Below, piece after piece: positions 19,529 through 28,886 of a stretch of DNA of 64,000 nt; position 1 is the stretch's first letter, and each line of letters starts with the position of its first letter. Under the pieces are notes generated by a model. The model saw only the letters and a program-made list of their open reading frames with translations. It did no database searches and had not been told where the DNA came from. This stretch comes from Spraguea lophii (lineage: Eukaryota; Microsporidia; Spragueidae), in contig LDOQ01000276.1 of the NCBI GenBank assembly GCA_001887945.1, forward strand, positions 34,456 through 98,455. Direction: 5' to 3'. The position numbers and the translations under genes are program-made.

Positions 19529-21250
19529 ATGGATAATTTTTATACAGAAACAATCCAAAAATTTTTTCAACCATACATTACATTAAAAAAAGTAAATTGT
19601 TCTGATAACAATGAAAATATAAAACATTTAAATTCAGAAAGCAATAACAATACAAAAGAATTTACTAACGATATAAAAGATAGCAATATAGATAATAAAT
19701 CAGAGAATAATATAGAATTTATAAAAGAGTTGAAAATAGATAAAGAATCAGGTAATAATATAAAATCTAAAGAATATTCAGAATTACAAAATAATACATT
19801 AAATGACGATACACCTATATATCACCCATCAAAGAAATATACATACAGCAAATATAATATAAAATATAATAAAATAGAAAAAATATCCATAGAAGAAGAA
19901 ATATATAAATATATGTCTAAAACACAAAATCTAATATCAAAATTTTACACAAAGAATAATACCATAGAAAATTCCATAATAAATTTCCTATGTAATTTAT
20001 TTATAAAAAAAGGTATATATTCTCATTACAACAAAATAACAATAGAATATGAAAATGATATAACCGAAGAAGATATACAAAAAATATTACATAAATATTT
20101 GAATGATATAAAAATTAAAATAATAGAATTAGAGAAGCCTATAAACTATTTTACAAAAAATAAAAATATATTATTATCCAAATATTATTTTATATTACAG
20201 AATTATTATTCCTGTAAAAAATATTCTAATTCTGATATTAAAAAAATATATATAAATTTATTAACAGATGAAACAATATACGGTAATACAGATAATGGAT
20301 ATAATAGAAATAATAATATAACATTAAACGATATAAAGATTATAAAAAATAATATAAATTCTTTATCTGTTTTTATCATTGTATTATACGCTTATAAAAT
20401 AAAAGATATACCATTGATATATCATTCAATAAATAATATATTATCAGATAAGTATCCATTACTCTCTATCGTTCTTAAAATTCAATTAGCTATCACATTA
20501 AAAGAAAATAATATACATCAGAATAAAATATTATTTTTTATATATGATATTGCATTAGAAATGAAAAAATATCATTTTTGTAATATAGGATTAGAATTGT
20601 TATATTATTTTATAGATATAATACTAAATGCTAAAGATAAATATAAAAAAATAGTATTTAAATTATTATTAGAGTTATACCAATATAATTCTGATAAGGA
20701 TTATTGTAATGTAAATAAAGAAGATGATATAAATTTAAATAGAATTATATTAAAAAATAATTCTGATAAAGATTGTCATAATGTAAATGAGAATAATAAA
20801 GAAAGTATAAATTTAAATAAAATTCTATTGAAAAATAATTCTGCTAGAAATCATCATAGTACAAATGAAGAAGAAAATATAAAGTTAAATAGATCTGTAT
20901 TAAAAGAAATAATTGAAAAATATATAAATTTATATTATAAAGAAAATATATTGGATATAAAATATTTAAATATTATATTATCTACATTACAAGAAGATAT
21001 TTCAATAGAAGAAATAAATCGTAAAGATTTATATTTGGAATTAAAAAATGATAAGATAGAGAATATTATAAAATATCTAAATTATAATAATGTGATAATA
21101 AAAATATCAGGTAAAGAAGATATAATATTAAATAGAGAAAACAATTATAATTATAAAGATATATGTATGAATAAAATACATATTAATGATAATATTAAAT
21201 ATATAACTGTTCATATAAATAATAGATATCTTAAAATAATATATCTATAA
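19529..21250 (+). CDS. Asn-rich hypothetical protein with helical core
   Basis: 573 residues. The ATG at 19529 is chosen because ACCCC is directly before it; the longer open frame upstream begins only with TTG. Residues 30-110 are Asn/Asp/Ser-rich low complexity. The middle (about 130-390) is Ile/Leu/Tyr-rich helices of solenoid type. An insert around 395-465 has three imperfect 24-residue repeats of the type NSDKDxxNVNxxxxINLNRIxLKN, and the C-terminal part looks beta-rich. No family recognised. The frame is intact despite the expansions, so it is probably functional. Confidence 0.65.
   Translation: MDNFYTETIQKFFQPYITLKKVNCSDNNENIKHLNSESNNNTKEFTNDIKDSNIDNKSENNIEFIKELKIDKESGNNIKSKEYSELQNNTLNDDTPIYHPSKKYTYSKYNIKYNKIEKISIEEEIYKYMSKTQNLISKFYTKNNTIENSIINFLCNLFIKKGIYSHYNKITIEYENDITEEDIQKILHKYLNDIKIKIIELEKPINYFTKNKNILLSKYYFILQNYYSCKKYSNSDIKKIYINLLTDETIYGNTDNGYNRNNNITLNDIKIIKNNINSLSVFIIVLYAYKIKDIPLIYHSINNILSDKYPLLSIVLKIQLAITLKENNIHQNKILFFIYDIALEMKKYHFCNIGLELLYYFIDIILNAKDKYKKIVFKLLLELYQYNSDKDYCNVNKEDDINLNRIILKNNSDKDCHNVNENNKESINLNKILLKNNSARNHHSTNEEENIKLNRSVLKEIIEKYINLYYKENILDIKYLNIILSTLQEDISIEEINRKDLYLELKNDKIENIIKYLNYNNVIIKISGKEDIILNRENNYNYKDICMNKIHINDNIKYITVHINNRYLKIIYL
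20690..20905 (+). repeat. Three imperfect in-frame repeats of about 70-78 bp
   Basis: Each unit starts with AATTCTGATAAGGATTATTG or a variant and ends with TTAAATAGAAT...TTAAAAAAT. They encode related NSDKD...INLNRI.LKN blocks in the Asn-rich protein. Confidence 0.65.
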
Positions 21251-21637
21251 TTTAATAACGTTTATAGAAATATAATTATCAGTGTTATGTTAGATTATTT
21301 TCTTTAATAAATATTTTTATTTTTATGAAGTTCTCTTACTTTAAAATAAATGATTATATATTTTATTTTTCATCATAAGATAAGAAAATTATTTATCCGC
21401 TTATAAAATTATATTATTTTAGCTAGGAATTATACAAATTAAAATATGTAAATAAAATGCAATAATATATTCCAATTATTTAATTTAATACATGTCAGTT
21501 ATATATTTTTTATTAAATTTATACTTATCAAACATAATATATTAAAAGATAACATATTTATTTAAACTCATTTAAATTTTTTGTTTGTTTTATTATTCCT
21601 AATATAGAAAATATAATATATTCTAAGATTTCCCTTT
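21251..21637. other. AT-rich spacer, nothing recognised
   Basis: 387 bases between the Asn-rich protein and the MutL-like gene; no N-terminal GHKL ATPase coding sequence is seen here. Confidence 0.6.
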
Positions 21638-22726
21638 ATGGATAATTTGTTTAAATATATTTATAAGCAAAATGGTAGTATTCTTTTATTGAATGAAGAT
21701 TATATATATTTTGATGTAGGAAAGAGTGTAATAGATATTGTAATATCGTCTATTGAAAATAATAAATATATTTTTAAAAATGAGATTATAATAATAGAAA
21801 GAATAAACAATAATATAACAATGTATTTAGAAAGAGATATAAAAATAATACATAAAAATATATTTGATAGAAATAATAAATTAGATAATATAGATAATAA
21901 CTCATACAATAGAAATAATAAATTAGATAATAGAAATAATAACACATATGATAGAAATAATAAATTACATAATAAACCCAATAACACATATAATAAAACC
22001 AATAAATTAGATAATAGAAATAATAAAGATTTTATAAATATTTATAAAGGAAAAACAGATATATCTATTTATAATTTTACTGTAAAATATCTTATAAAGT
22101 ATCTTTTAAATATTGATATAGAAAATGAATATGGAATATATATTTTATCAACACTTAATAATATTTTATATATTAATTTAAAAAAATATTGTATAAGTAA
22201 AACCAATGGTAATATAATATTATTAAAAAATTATTTTAAAAGAAATAATAAGCAATCAATTGAAGATTTAGAAATAATAAATTATAAAAATAAAATAATA
22301 AGTGATATAAAAATAAAAAAGATAAAACAAAGTAAAAATGATTGTTTTTTAGATACTGTTTCGAGAAGGGATATATACGAGTGTAGAATAATAGGTCAAT
22401 TTAATAATGAATTTATTATATTAAGTAATAAAGAAAAAATATTTATAATAGATCAACATGCTATACACGAAAGAATAAGATATGAAAAGATTACTAGGAT
22501 TTATATAGAAGAAAATAATAATATGTATAATATTTTTAAAATAGATAAAATAATAGATGAAAGAAATAAAAGTATTGCTTGTTCCAATGCTATAAAATTT
22601 GGAGATAAGCTAAATTTATTTCAAATAAAGAATTTGATATTGGGATTTAAAGAATGTAAATATCCTTTTAAGTGTATACATGGGAGACCTACAGTTATAT
22701 CAGTTATAATAAAAGATAAATTATAA
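21638..22726 (+). CDS. MutL/MLH3-like endonuclease domain protein without ATPase
   Basis: 362 residues. The C-terminal third is a MutL dimerisation/endonuclease domain. It begins with RIIGQFNNEFIIL, then has IDQHAIHERIRYE, which fits the metal-binding motif DQHA(X)2E(X)4E exactly. An SNAIKFGDKL stretch and CKYPFKCIHGRPTV, the conserved C-P-HGRP motif, follow. The wording is closest to MLH3 and bacterial MutL. The family nicks DNA in mismatch repair and meiosis. The N-terminal GHKL ATPase (about 330 residues) is absent; residues 1-70 show no GHKL motif. Residues about 77-132 are four 14-residue Asn-rich repeats. The start is preceded by TTTCCCTTT. Confidence 0.72.
   Translation: MDNLFKYIYKQNGSILLLNEDYIYFDVGKSVIDIVISSIENNKYIFKNEIIIIERINNNITMYLERDIKIIHKNIFDRNNKLDNIDNNSYNRNNKLDNRNNNTYDRNNKLHNKPNNTYNKTNKLDNRNNKDFINIYKGKTDISIYNFTVKYLIKYLLNIDIENEYGIYILSTLNNILYINLKKYCISKTNGNIILLKNYFKRNNKQSIEDLEIINYKNKIISDIKIKKIKQSKNDCFLDTVSRRDIYECRIIGQFNNEFIILSNKEKIFIIDQHAIHERIRYEKITRIYIEENNNMYNIFKIDKIIDERNKSIACSNAIKFGDKLNLFQIKNLILGFKECKYPFKCIHGRPTVISVIIKDKL
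21867..22034 (+). repeat. Four-copy 42-bp in-frame tandem repeat
   Basis: Unit GATAGAAATAATAAATTAGA plus 22 further bases, repeated four times with substitutions. It encodes DRNNKLDNxxNNxY 14-mers as a linker in front of the MutL-type domain. Confidence 0.85.
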
Positions 22727-23031
22727 ATATTTTAAGATGATTATACTCTTTATAGAAGTTTTTATATATCAGTATTATATATGATATTTATTTTCGTTAA
22801 AAAATCTAAATTAATTTATCGAGTGATGTGTAGATACATTCAATATGATTTTATTTTGGTTAAGAATGTAAATTAATGTATAATGTTCTTAAAAAATATT
22901 TTGAATAGTTATAATTATTTTCCCTTATAATACAGATTAACATAATTTAATTAGTTTGAAGATATATTTTATGTTAAATATATTTAATTAAAATATCTTT
23001 ATGTTTCATGAACATATTATCTTATAATATT
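22727..23031. other. AT-rich spacer between convergent genes
   Basis: 305 bases; no gene or repeat recognised. Confidence 0.6.
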
Positions 23032-23604
23032 TTATATTATATTTTCTTCTTCTATACTATTTTCTGTTATATTTTTTTGTATTTCTATTTCTTCTTTATC
23101 ATCTTCAAAATTTATATCTTTTATTTCACAATTATCTTCTTTAACGTTATTTTCAAATATCTTTATTTCTTCTTTTCTACTATTTTCTATTACCAATTTC
23201 TCTATTATTTTTGTTATTAATTTTATATCTACAGATTTTAATTCTTTTAATATCCTTAAAATAATATCACCATCAAAATTATAATGCTCACCCAACAATA
23301 TAATAGTTGTTGCCAAAATATTATCTTCATTTTCTTTATTGTTATTATTATTTTCCTTTCTTTTTATAATAGCTTTCAAATGTTTCTCAACTCTTTTGTT
23401 TTCTTTTTGTGATGATAATATTTTATTTTTTTGTTGAATGTTAATTTTACTAAGGCTTATTATTTTTTCTTCAAGAATTTCTATTTTTCTGTTAAGGTTG
23501 GATATTTTTTTATTTTTTTTATCTACGTCGGTTTTATATTCTTTGGTAAGATTGTTAAGATCGTGTATTTCTATTATAAGTGATTCTATTGTTTTGTCGT
23601 TCAT
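23032..23604 (-). CDS. Coiled-coil hypothetical protein
   Basis: 190 residues from the ATG at 23604, chosen because ACCCTCTTT is directly before it (the ATG at 23622 adds six residues). Residues 1-80 form a Lys/Glu/Asn heptad coiled coil. A short hydrophobic helical segment follows (ATTIILLGEHYNFDGDIILRILKELK), then an acidic tail. No family recognised. It might be a structural, kinetochore or spindle-pole type protein, but nothing in the sequence proves that. Confidence 0.6.
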   Translation of the reverse strand: MNDKTIESLIIEIHDLNNLTKEYKTDVDKKNKKISNLNRKIEILEEKIISLSKINIQQKNKILSSQKENKRVEKHLKAIIKRKENNNNNKENEDNILATTIILLGEHYNFDGDIILRILKELKSVDIKLITKIIEKLVIENSRKEEIKIFENNVKEDNCEIKDINFEDDKEEIEIQKNITENSIEEENII

Positions 23605-24131
23605 AAAGAGGGTAAATAACATTTTCTTTAAAAAATGATTATAGGTTGTTGATAATCAGATAACAATTTAAAATGAATCATTTCTTATAATCTACTTTTA
23701 TATCGATATGTTTTTTAATCGTTATTATTGTTTTTATTATCTTCATTTCCTATAATCTAGTTTTATATTAATATGTTTTTTCAACTTAAATAAAATAATG
23801 AATCAAATAGTAAATCATCTATTTTTTATAATTGAATTATATACACATTCTAAATAATTATATTACCAATAAATATTTGATATAATATATCATTATTATA
23901 ATTTTATTTATTTTCATTACGTTCTTAGATGAAATTTTTATTTATAAAAGTTTTATAATAGATTATAATCTCTTATGATACGTAATTTTGGTTTCTCGTT
24001 ATTTTTTGATTTGTAATTGATAAGTATTAGAGTATATTCACCACTCTCGTCTTATTCTCTGTTATATATTTTTCAAAAAGTATTTTTCATATTGAAAGAT
24101 ATTTTATTTTTCCAAAATTTTTTTACCCTCA
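23605..24131. other. Divergent promoter region upstream of RPL12, with SINE-tail fragment
   Basis: 527 bases between divergent genes. About 23931-24055 resembles the SINE tail and body (ATGAAATTTTTATTTATA, then TGGTTTCTCG and a CTCTCGTCTTATTCTCTG stretch). The rest is featureless AT-rich sequence. The last bases before the ribosomal gene are pyrimidine-rich, then TTTTACCCTCA. Confidence 0.5.
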
Positions 24132-24626
24132 ATGTCTGCACCAAAACAAGATTCCGATGAAAAACTAATATTCTTACGTGTTGTAGGTGGTGAAGCACCT
24201 GGTAGTACTCTTGCCCAACGTGTTGGTCCATTAGGTATATCTGCCAAAGTAGTAGGAGAAGATATAAAAAAAGTTACTGCAAAATACCAAGGAATGAAAG
24301 TTGGTGTTTTATTACGTATAAAGGATAGAAAGGCTGCAGTAGAAGTAATTCTTAGCACAGCCAATCTTGTTATTGAAGCATTAAACGAACCACCAAGAGA
24401 TAGAAAGAAAGTAAAAAACATTAATCACTCAGGAGATCTTTCCATGACAGATATTGTTATAATTGGTAGAAAAGTAGCAACTAAAGCATATTCTAAAACA
24501 TTAACAGGAACAGTTAAACAAGTATTGGGTACATGTTTATCTGTAGGATGTACTGTAGAAGGAAAAAATCCTAAAACAGTAATTAGGGAGATAAATGAAG
24601 GTATGGTAACATTACCAGCAGAATAA
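24132..24626 (+). CDS. RPL12: Large-subunit ribosomal protein uL11 (RPL12)
   Basis: 164 residues. Cytosolic 60S stalk-base protein that binds the GTPase-associated centre of LSU rRNA. Motifs include LRVVGGEAPGSTLAQRVGPLG (substrate/rRNA-binding Gly-rich N-domain) and the C-domain KQVLGTCLSVGCTVEGKNP followed by INEG. Full family length, no intron. The start MSAPKQD is fixed by the CCCTCA motif directly before the ATG. Codon use is less AT-extreme than its neighbours, as expected for a highly expressed gene. It is convergent with the NMT gene 114 bases downstream. Confidence 0.95.
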   Translation: MSAPKQDSDEKLIFLRVVGGEAPGSTLAQRVGPLGISAKVVGEDIKKVTAKYQGMKVGVLLRIKDRKAAVEVILSTANLVIEALNEPPRDRKKVKNINHSGDLSMTDIVIIGRKVATKAYSKTLTGTVKQVLGTCLSVGCTVEGKNPKTVIREINEGMVTLPAE

Positions 24627-24740
24627 ATTATTATTTTATTCCTCAAATTTTTTATTCTTTATAAAAAAATAAAAATTTTATAAAAAATATTTTTTTAACG
24701 AATTTCCATTAAAAAAAATTGTACCTCAATTTGAATTTAA

Positions 24741-25877
24741 TTATGGAATCGTGTAATAAACTTCATTTGGATTTATAGGTGATGCTTTATAATTAAAAAG
24801 ATAATAATTCAATTTTCCATCTCCCTTACAGAAGCCGAGCTCTAAAAGTTCTTCTTCATTAAAGAATATATCTGTTGTATTAAACATTTTACATCCTTCT
24901 ATCTTACTAAGCTCTATCAAACTTTTTACCATTTCATATTTTTTATCCCCGTTTATCATGTAAAGATAAGCACATGGAATTTCTTGATTGGTTTCTATTG
25001 CTGTGGTGCTTAAAATATAAAATGATCCAAAACTTATAACTTTACCTCCTTCTTCTTTTACATAAGAATAAACAACATTTTTTTTCTTTAAGAAATTATA
25101 TCTGAACATCTCTTGATCCATAATTTCGTATATTTTTTTATTTTTCATATCTCTATCGTATAATATTTTTACTTGATCAAAATCTTCTTCTTTTAATTCT
25201 CTTGTGTTCAAACCAATAGATAAATTATATTTCAATGATAAGAATGTTTCATCACAGAATCCAATTTTGTTAAGAAAATGGATGTCTATCAAATAATGAT
25301 AATATTTTACCTGTGTTAATTTAAATGGAAGATCTTGTCCAGCGGTAAATATAGCAGATATAATATTATTATAATTAATTCTTCTTCTAATTTCTGATAT
25401 CATTACTGGTGATAATCTTTTATTTCTTAATTGTTTATCCAAACACAAAAAATTAACTATTGCCATTTTCTGTTCTTTTCCATTGATTTTTATATTTTTT
25501 TCTGTAGCAAATATAAGACCTTTTATAATATTTTTATATTTTATTGTGACAGCATATTCATTTTTAAATCCAGGAGATAACAATTGCCATAAAAGATGCT
25601 CTTTTGAATAAAGTAATCTAAATTTTGAGTGTCCATCTTCTACATAATTTTCTTTCAAAAATTCATATACTGCGTGTAATTCATTTTTTACATCCAAAGT
25701 AGAAAATTTAAAATATTTTGGAAGAACAATAGATTTTTCTACAATTTCGCATTTTTTTTCTATTACACAATTATCATCACCAACTTCCACGGGCTGTGTC
25801 TGCCAAAATGTATGTTCTTTTTTTATTTCATTATTTTCTTGATCGTGTACATCTTTATCATTTTTATTCATACTCAT
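24741..25877 (-). CDS. NMT1: Glycylpeptide N-tetradecanoyltransferase (N-myristoyltransferase)
   Basis: Transfers myristate from myristoyl-CoA to N-terminal Gly of proteins, in the cytosol and on ribosomes. 378 residues. The N-terminal FWQTQPVEVGDD matches the family's 'FW.TQPVP' opening. The central AIVNFLCLDKQLRNKRLSPVM is the CoA-binding GNAT-fold segment, followed by EIRRRINYNNIISAIFTAG. The C-terminal GFCKGDGKLNYYLFNY matches 'F..GDG.L.YYLYNW'. The usual final Leu/Gln is not conserved (ends YYTIP). A CCCATTAAC motif precedes the ATG. NMT is a well-studied anti-parasite target. Confidence 0.92.
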   Translation of the reverse strand: MSMNKNDKDVHDQENNEIKKEHTFWQTQPVEVGDDNCVIEKKCEIVEKSIVLPKYFKFSTLDVKNELHAVYEFLKENYVEDGHSKFRLLYSKEHLLWQLLSPGFKNEYAVTIKYKNIIKGLIFATEKNIKINGKEQKMAIVNFLCLDKQLRNKRLSPVMISEIRRRINYNNIISAIFTAGQDLPFKLTQVKYYHYLIDIHFLNKIGFCDETFLSLKYNLSIGLNTRELKEEDFDQVKILYDRDMKNKKIYEIMDQEMFRYNFLKKKNVVYSYVKEEGGKVISFGSFYILSTTAIETNQEIPCAYLYMINGDKKYEMVKSLIELSKIEGCKMFNTTDIFFNEEELLELGFCKGDGKLNYYLFNYKASPINPNEVYYTIP

Positions 25878-26485
25878 GTTAATGGGTTTAATTTTTGTTT
25901 TTTATATCTTAATATGAAAATGTTTCATCATTGTTTGTTACTTGCGATATAATGTTTTACAATAAAACTAAAATATCATATAATCTTTGTTTAAATATAC
26001 TTGGAAATTCTTACTGGTTATTATTTATTAATTATTCTTAATTAAATTACTCATACGATTTAAGTGAATTATATTATTTAAAAAATAAAAAATATATCAA
26101 AAAGTAACTTCGATATTTAAAATATTATATGTTTTTTTATCATAGAAGAAGAAAATCTCTCATCTGCCCATTTATTAGAATTTTTATTATTACACCCACG
26201 GACAATATTTAATATTTTTAAAAAATGAGATGATTGTATTTTTTTATATTTTATCCTCTTTATAATAAGAATTATATATTTTTAATATATTCTTTTTTTT
26301 CTTTATATTAAATTACTTTAATGAGATTTTCATTGAATAATGTCTATCGGCATATTATTTTTTATAATAATTTTAATATAAAAGGGTATCACTTAAAGAT
26401 ATGTTCTTAGAATATTATTTATATGACTTGATAAATAAATCAGTATATTTATTATTAAATACTTTATCAATTCAAACAATATTTT
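25878..26485. other. Spacer upstream of a membrane-protein gene
   Basis: About 600 AT-rich bases. A short frame starting at ATG 26401 overlaps the next gene in another frame and is discussed there; otherwise nothing is seen. Confidence 0.5.
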
Positions 26486-26911
26486 ATGTTTCTTTTATCT
26501 TTTCTATTACCAAAGTTTTTAAAAACCATTTTTTATATTATATTTCTGTGTTTTCTCTTATACACGTTAATTATAATCTATTTTCAGAAGCATTTAAAAA
26601 TTTCGGCAGAAATAGATGTAGTAGATGGTATTTACACAGAGTTTTGTATAAATAATACCAGTTATTTTGATATTACTCTAAATAAAGTGAAATATTTACC
26701 AAACGATGGTGTAAATATGGAAACATTTGAGGTTGATGGAAAATATTTATATGAATTTAATAGTGTGTATATACACAGCGGAGATTTTATCTATGTAAAT
26801 TTGTATTTTGAACCAGATAAAAAATTGAGTTCTTATGATGGAACTATAAATTTAAGATTTAATTTTTTATTGCTCTATTTTACAATTCCAGCAGAAATAA
26901 AAACACAGTAA
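26486..26911 (+). CDS. Single-pass membrane protein, unknown
   Basis: 141 residues. A strong hydrophobic segment (about residues 5-33, FLLPKFLKTIFYIIFLCFLLYTLIII) is followed by about 100 residues of beta-rich soluble domain (SAEIDVVDGIYTEFCI, FEVDGKYLYEF, FIYVNLYFEPD), so a type II topology is likely. The alternating strands and the buried N-N-T turn loosely recall LEA2-type domains, but I cannot support a family. An ATG at 26401 opens an 84-residue overlapping frame with a hydrophobic N-terminus, so the true start could lie upstream if a frameshift exists. Confidence 0.5.
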   Translation: MFLLSFLLPKFLKTIFYIIFLCFLLYTLIIIYFQKHLKISAEIDVVDGIYTEFCINNTSYFDITLNKVKYLPNDGVNMETFEVDGKYLYEFNSVYIHSGDFIYVNLYFEPDKKLSSYDGTINLRFNFLLLYFTIPAEIKTQ

Positions 26912-26984
26912 AAAGATAAAATAAAAAAACATTTATTTTTATATATTGTAATTAAATATTTTATACGCTTGATAATAATAACAT

Positions 26985-27197
26985 TTATCGTAATATTTTT
27001 TGTAGTAATTGTTTATTTCTTTCTTTTCTTCTTTTTCTTTTATCTTTTTTAAGTTCGTGTTTTTTACGTGCTATGTTTTCTTTAATTTTTTTCTTTTTAA
27101 TATTTTTAAAGGAATCGACAAATGCTTTTTTATCTTGTTCGTTAAAGTTAAGTTCGACTTTTTCTATATTTTTTCTTCGAAGATTGTCAAACGACAT
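26985..27197 (-). CDS. Small very basic protein, possible Rrp17/Nol12-like
   Basis: 70 residues, more than one third Lys/Arg. The opening FNEQDKKAFVDSFKNIKKKKI followed by KHELKKDKRKRRKERNKQ resembles the conserved core of the nucleolar Rrp17/Nol12 family ('F.E..R.EYLTGFHKRK..R...A'), which acts in pre-rRNA 5' processing. The length is far below the family's. The start has ATCC directly before the ATG, a usual local start context, which supports it being real. Confidence 0.45.
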   Translation of the reverse strand: MSFDNLRRKNIEKVELNFNEQDKKAFVDSFKNIKKKKIKENIARKKHELKKDKRKRRKERNKQLLQKILR

Positions 27198-27530
27198 GGA
27201 TAAAAAATATTTAGAATAATAATTTTTATTTTTTTTAATAAAACTTTTATTTATAGAAGTTTACTAACCGATTGCAGTCTATTGTGGTTTATAAAGCATA
27301 TTTAAGAAAAGAAAAAAATCTTTATCTACTTATTACTAAGATCTTGAGATTATTACATTTTATATTCAGAATAACTTTTTTATTTTATACCAAAAGATTA
27401 TAAAATTTTTCATTCATGTATTATTGGTACATTTAAATTGGTTTATATTTAAATATAATATTTTAAAAAAATAAAATTATCAGTTTCTAAAGATTTTTAT
27501 TTATAATTGTGATATTTCTTCAAAAATGTT
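27198..27530. other. Spacer with a SINE-tail fragment
   Basis: 333 bases between two minus-strand genes. About 27236-27300 (AAAACTTTTATTTATAGAAG, then ACCGATTGCAGTCTATTGTGG) matches the SINE tail with substitutions. Nothing else is seen. Confidence 0.5.
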
Positions 27531-28265
27531 TTATTGTTCTTTAAAAATTTCATTTATTCTTGTATTATATGAACCACATCTTTTACATTTGTTATATAAA
27601 AATTGATAACAATTACTCCCAGTTCGATTGCAATCATAACATGATAATTCACAATTTAATTGTGTTGTTTCTTTTTGAATAGTATTGTTTTCTTGTATAA
27701 TATGGTCTATCTTTTTATTTAAAGTATTTGTATGACCAGAGGATTTTAAACATATAGGACATTGTATTGAAGATGATTTGTACGAAAAATAACATTTTTC
27801 GTGAATGGGATGACCACATTTCAGCTGTAATATTTCAAAAACAGAATCAAATAGATAGTCAGCACATATGGGACATGTACTCTTTAATGTATTTTCTATA
27901 TGTCGATGGTTATCTTTTAATTCTATTTGCATACACACAGAACATTCATCACAATGAAAAAAGTCTTTAGGATTACCCTTTCTACAAAGTTTACATTTCA
28001 TACAATGGTATGTATTTACATCATTTGTCCAAAATTTACATAATGTACAAAAATATCTCGCCATGAAATTTTCGCATTTTTTGCATTTATTAGATGCTTC
28101 TTGAATAAGACCACAAAACAAACATAACATTTCTTTAGTTTTATGTCTATCAATAATATGGTCCTCGTTAAGATCATGGCAGTGTCTACATGGGTATGAT
28201 CGTTTACAGCAGTCTGTTATTATTAAACAGTTTCTGTAATAATGTTTACAACCAAAACCATTCAT
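27531..28265 (-). CDS. CHY/CTCHY zinc-finger RING E3 ubiquitin ligase (RCHY1/Pirh2-like)
   Basis: 244 residues. The start MNGFGCKHYYRNC and CPRC-type spacing (CCKRSYPCRHCHDLNEDH, then KEMLCLFCGLIQEASNKCKKC) is the CHY zinc finger. YFCTLCKFWTNDVNTYHCMKC and KDFFHCDECSVCM form the CTCHY domain. The RING-H2 finger is CPICADYLF ... LKCGHPIHEKCY ... QCPIC. This order is diagnostic of RCHY1/Pirh2 and plant MIEL1/BRUTUS-type E3s. A further Cys-rich tail (SCYDCNRTGSNC, CKRCGSYNT) matches the rubredoxin-type knuckle of the family. It transfers ubiquitin from an E2; the target is unknown. Confidence 0.9.
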   Translation of the reverse strand: MNGFGCKHYYRNCLIITDCCKRSYPCRHCHDLNEDHIIDRHKTKEMLCLFCGLIQEASNKCKKCENFMARYFCTLCKFWTNDVNTYHCMKCKLCRKGNPKDFFHCDECSVCMQIELKDNHRHIENTLKSTCPICADYLFDSVFEILQLKCGHPIHEKCYFSYKSSSIQCPICLKSSGHTNTLNKKIDHIIQENNTIQKETTQLNCELSCYDCNRTGSNCYQFLYNKCKRCGSYNTRINEIFKEQ

Positions 28266-28886
28266 AAACCAACTCCATACATTTCTTTTGAAATAAAACT
28301 GTTGTAAAACAACACCAATAAAATCAGCATTAATTATCAGTCATATTTACTATCCTCCAATTATTAACAAGAAAATAATAATAGGAGAATTGTTGATTGT
28401 AAAAATTTTTAGAAAAGAATTTAAGTTTAAACACAAATAAAATACTCTTTTTAAAATATCTAAATTAGGACCAATAAATGTATTGTTTAGACTTTGTTAC
28501 GTAATCAAAAACAAAGTTTGATATGCTATAGGCAAATAATACCTCTAATAAATAATTAAAGATAAAACCCAATACATTGTTTAGATTTGATTATAATCTT
28601 TATATCAAAATACCATTGACATAAAAATTATGTAAAAAAAATGACATTTTTATTACAAAACTTATATCATAGAAAAATTTTAACAAAAAAGACAATAAAA
28701 TAGAACATCATCTTTTAATGTTATCAACAACTTAATATATCAAATTTGATATTGATAACCAATTTTTAATTTCTAGAAATACTTTTAATTCATTATCAAA
28801 TACAATATTTTATGATGTATTGAATATCCTATAACTATTACTTCAATTTCAATATGTCTGATAATTTATTTCTTTCGTAACACCCT
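28266..28886. other. Divergent intergenic region, nothing recognised
   Basis: 621 AT-rich bases between two divergent genes, presumably holding both promoters. No SINE match or ORF. Confidence 0.6.
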
